Below are positions 5,290-7,389 of a DNA stretch of 7,389 bases, one piece after another; the first letter of the stretch is position 1; the number at the start of each line of letters is the position of its first letter. A model generated the notes under the pieces. It ran no database searches, had not been told where the DNA came from, and saw nothing but the letters and a program-made list of their open reading frames with translations. A program made the translations under genes and the position numbers. Origin of the DNA: an uncultured Clostridia bacterium (GTDB lineage: Bacteria > Bacillota > Clostridia > Oscillospirales > Ruminococcaceae); contig CALBGD010000476.1 in NCBI GenBank assembly GCA_937893735.1, forward strand, positions 1 through 7,389, written 5' to 3'.

Positions 5290-6070
5290 AAACCTTGCTC
5301 ATAAGCGCACGGAGTTCTTCCGCTGTCATCTCGTCTAACTTTTTTCCCTGTTCCATAGCTGTCTTCTCGACAGCGCTGAAATCAATTATAAACTTATTCG
5401 TAGAATATGTCAAGGCTTTTTCGCCATCTATCTTCAAAATTCTGTCCAAATTACAAAAATCAAGAAGCATATCACCACATGTCTGTTGATTTTGCGAATT
5501 GACCTCAAATCCTGAACTTTCCAGCTTATCCAGTGCCGCTCTGATCTTCGCGGCATACTCGGCTGGGTCGTTGATGGGAAGCCCCGCGCGTGAAGCCCTC
5601 TTGCAGACTTTCTCGCCCCTCAGCAGGGCGGGGAAGTTCTTCGGCACGCTTTCAAGGGTGTCTGTGAACGTTTCCTGATGCTTGGATTCGCGCTTGAGTG
5701 CGTCCCAGTTTTTCAGCACCTCATCACAATTGTCCGCCTTGACTTCTCCGAAAACATGAGGGTGGCGGTATACCAGCTTCTGGCAGATGTCATTGCACAC
5801 ATCGTCGAAATCGAACGTCCCTTTTTCACGTTCGATCTGCGCATGGAATACTATCTGGAGCAGAAGGTCGCCAAGCTCTTCGCGAAGCATTTCGGGGCTG
5901 TCCTTGTCGATGCCCTCACATACCTCGTATGTTTCCTCGATCAGATCGGTGCGGATACTTTCGTGCGTCTGTACCTTGTCCCACGGACAGCCCTCAGGCG
6001 AGCGAAGTATCTCAAGTATCCTGAGAAGATCGTCTATATCATATCTGTCCTTGAAATCAAAGTTGACCAT
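5276..6070 (-). CDS. mazG: Nucleoside triphosphate pyrophosphohydrolase MazG
   Basis: A 264-residue two-domain MazG protein, about the usual length. It hydrolyses NTPs to NMP and pyrophosphate and removes aberrant nucleotides. The N-terminal domain is intact: CPWD (28-31), the acidic EExxE group at E45/E46/E49, EELGD (64-68) and RHPHVF (102-107). The C-terminal domain starts near [12 protein letters not shown] (154-165) but looks degenerate. The expected acidic helix is IRAALDKLE, and the expected EELGD is TCGD (197-200), so its metal ligands are mostly gone. The ATG at 6070 with GGTGA a few bases ahead is preferred over an in-frame TTG at 6082. The gene follows the SpoVB-like flippase by 58 bp, the B. 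subtilis yabM-yabN order. Its 3' end contains the hup promoter. Confidence 0.94.
   Translation of the reverse strand: MVNFDFKDRYDIDDLLRILEILRSPEGCPWDKVQTHESIRTDLIEETYEVCEGIDKDSPEMLREELGDLLLQIVFHAQIEREKGTFDFDDVCNDICQKLVYRHPHVFGEVKADNCDEVLKNWDALKRESKHQETFTDTLESVPKNFPALLRGEKVCKRASRAGLPINDPAEYAAKIRAALDKLESSGFEVNSQNQQTCGDMLLDFCNLDRILKIDGEKALTYSTNKFIIDFSAVEKTAMEQGKKLDEMTAEELRALMSKVFDGR
5385..5413 (-). promoter_or_regulatory. Full-consensus sigma-A promoter inside mazG, driving hup
   Basis: Reading the minus strand, TTGACA (5413-5408) is followed by exactly 17 bp and TATAAT (5390-5385), matching the sigma-A consensus at all 12 positions with ideal spacing. Transcription would start near 5378. The leader of about 140 nt would run through the mazG 3' end to the hup ATG at 5238. 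The elements are codons of mazG ([12 protein letters not shown]). An early leader hairpin, GCTGTC-5 nt-GACAGC (5374-5358), lies just past the start site. A strong promoter suits an abundant protein such as HU. Confidence 0.75.
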
Positions 6071-6120
6071 AAAGTTCACCAAACCTTTTTATAATGCCGT
6101 TTTAGGGCGATACCTTTTAT

Positions 6121-6149
6121 ATATTACCCTATTTTCGGGCAATTTTCAA
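6121..6149 (-). promoter_or_regulatory. Possible mazG promoter at the end of the flippase gene
   Basis: On the minus strand TTGAAA (6149-6144) is followed by a 17-bp spacer and TAATAT (6126-6121). It overlaps the flippase stop codon, and its start site would lie near 6114, about 44 nt before the mazG ATG. The -10 matches only four of six positions in an AT-rich stretch, so this is tentative. I see no terminator hairpin between the flippase and mazG, so co-transcription is also possible. Confidence 0.35.
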
Positions 6150-7389
6150 GGGCTTTTGTAAAATTTTTTCCTTGTTTTTTATTAATCGTCGCTTTTGACG
6201 AAATTCCCCGGTTGAAATTAGTGATATTCCATAAATCAAAGCACCCACAAATACCGGCAGAATCACATTAAATGGCTTTGGCAAACCAATCCCAACCGTT
6301 TGATAAACCAGAAAAGCACCGGCCGCACATAGTATCGAGCAGAGAAAAGGCTTCATTACGCAGTGCACAACGCTTATCTCTCTTGAAAGCTCCCTTTTAA
6401 GAATGAAAGAACCAACCGCCGCCATCACAGAATATCCCGCAGCAGTGGAAATTGCCGCGCCAGTGATATTCACGCAGGGTATGGACATAAGCAGCGGATT
6501 CAGCACAGCTTTTAGGGCAACAGCGCAGCTCATGAGGATAAGAGGAACATACGCCTTTCCTATTGCCTGAAAAACTCCGAACATAGCTGACCCGGTTATC
6601 ATAAAAATACCGCCTAGGCAGAGAATCACGAATCCGTCAGTGCACACGCTTATTTCGGCGCTTCGGCTGCTGTAAAGGAGCTTCAAAAGCGGCTCTCCGA
6701 GGACGGCCGCCCCAAGGCATGCCGGAAATCCAATCATTGAAGCCGCACGAAACAGCATACAGCAGCCATTCGCCGCAGATTTCAGGTCTTTGCGCTCCCA
6801 TGCGGCAGTGATTTCAGGAATTGCCGTTTTCTCGGTCATTCCCGCAAATGCCGGGATAAGCATAAACATGGTCATGGCGATTCCGGAGTAGCTTCCGTAC
6901 ATAAAATTCGCAAGCCCGTCTATCCCTCCGCAGGAGTTTACCGCGGCATTAAATTCCCGGATAAAATAGGCGCTGTTAACTTCTGCTGAAGATTTCAGGG
7001 TGCGTGTAACGGTCAGCAGGTCAACAAATCCTACGCAGTTCATTATCAATGCAGAAGCGGCAACTGGGATTATCTCCTTTATCAGCCGAAAGCAGATGTC
7101 ACGATTTCTATCTGTTGGCGTGTTATCGTGAAATTCCTGTCTGCGCGTTTTCCTGTCAGAGAAGAGGAGGGACAGCAATCCGCAAAGCTCGCTTATAGAC
7201 ACTGCTAGCACAGCTCCAGCCGCCGCAAAAGGGAGCACAGCGGAATAAGCTTCGTCATAGGTCGCATAATTCTTCCCGAACAGGTCAAGCCCTGCATCAA
7301 AACGATATTTTGCCCAGAAAACTATCCCATAAGACAGCGCAAGTCCGAAAACAGCCCTTGAAACAGCCTCGGCAACCGCAGCGGAAGCT
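6129..7389 (-). CDS. SpoVB/MurJ-like polysaccharide (lipid-linked precursor) flippase, 5' end outside window
   Basis: The frame is open from the right edge to the TAG at 6131-6129, giving 419 visible residues of a family usually around 500-550. The frame stays open through the GTG at 7238, and family-like sequence continues upstream of it, so the real start lies beyond 7389. It is a polytopic membrane protein with about ten visible hydrophobic spans. Features resembling B. subtilis SpoVB/YabM are an early amphipathic stretch with VAEAVSRAVFGLAL, then AAGAVLAVSISELCGLLSLLF, a mid-protein PAFAGMTEKTAIPEI and a basic C-terminal tail (KIARK). These are members of the MOP (MATE-like) exporter superfamily, proposed to flip undecaprenyl-linked precursors across the membrane. 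Its position before mazG corresponds to B. subtilis yabM. It could serve spore cortex or vegetative wall synthesis; the sequence does not decide. Confidence 0.87.
   Translation of the reverse strand, partial: ASAAVAEAVSRAVFGLALSYGIVFWAKYRFDAGLDLFGKNYATYDEAYSAVLPFAAAGAVLAVSISELCGLLSLLFSDRKTRRQEFHDNTPTDRNRDICFRLIKEIIPVAASALIMNCVGFVDLLTVTRTLKSSAEVNSAYFIREFNAAVNSCGGIDGLANFMYGSYSGIAMTMFMLIPAFAGMTEKTAIPEITAAWERKDLKSAANGCCMLFRAASMIGFPACLGAAVLGEPLLKLLYSSRSAEISVCTDGFVILCLGGIFMITGSAMFGVFQAIGKAYVPLILMSCAVALKAVLNPLLMSIPCVNITGAAISTAAGYSVMAAVGSFILKRELSREISVVHCVMKPFLCSILCAAGAFLVYQTVGIGLPKPFNVILPVFVGALIYGISLISTGEFRQKRRLIKNKEKILQKPLKIARK

Noticed and set aside
4967..5338. 123-codon + strand frame opposite hup and the end of mazG
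   Set aside because: hup and mazG on the other strand are unambiguous; this frame matches no family and crosses the promoter and intergenic region.
5678..6094. 138-codon + strand frame opposite mazG
   Set aside because: Antisense to the conserved MazG N-terminal domain; no supporting features.
7236..7238. GTG as the start of the flippase gene
   Set aside because: Fifty further in-frame codons to the window edge resemble the SpoVB family, so this is an internal valine.

Overview
The window reads as a low-to-mid GC endospore-forming Firmicute, most likely a Clostridia/Oscillospiraceae (Ruminococcus-like) chromosome. Three things suggest this: the linked spore genes yabP and yabQ, strong GGAGG-type Shine-Dalgarno (SD) sites, and the gene order SpoVB-like flippase, mazG, HU, rqcP (yabO), yabP, yabQ, divIC. 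Apart from the HU gene, that order matches the yabM-yabN(mazG)-yabO-yabP-yabQ-divIC block of Bacillus subtilis. Genus placement is inference.

Layout, left to right. On the + strand lies the 3' two thirds of typA/bipA (1-1105, cut by the window edge). It is followed by an intrinsic terminator and, directly after that, a YjjG/YfnB-type HAD nucleotidase (1154-1831). A perfect 12-bp bidirectional terminator (1833-1863) separates this from a long minus-strand series. Read in transcription order from the right edge, that series is: a SpoVB/MurJ-like flippase (cut by the edge, ends 6129), mazG (6070-5276), hup (5238-4963), rqcP (4889-4647), yabP (4587-4318), yabQ (4314-3766), divIC (3806-3474) and a cardiolipin synthase cls (3409-1862). 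No stretch longer than about 65 bp lacks a gene.

The genes cover cell-envelope assembly (flippase, cardiolipin synthase), division (DivIC), nucleotide-pool cleaning (MazG, HAD nucleotidase), ribosome function and rescue (TypA, RqcP), chromosome architecture (HU) and spore cortex formation (YabP, YabQ). They appear to be transcribed as nested, separately controlled units. A consensus sigma-A promoter inside the 3' part of mazG should drive hup, which has its own terminator. A sigma-E-like sporulation promoter sits between rqcP and yabP. A sigma-A promoter inside the 3' end of yabQ should drive divIC, which again ends at a terminator.

The most interesting signal is at 4595-4643. The spacer of the sigma-E-like promoter is also the left arm of a 12-bp hairpin whose right arm is the yabP SD. 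Read-through mRNA from rqcP would carry both arms and mask the SD, whereas mRNA started at the promoter would have only the right arm and a free SD. This would be a built-in gate restricting YabP (and perhaps YabQ) translation to sporulation. It is a hypothesis from sequence alone. I found no mobile elements, CRISPR arrays, tRNA or rRNA genes.
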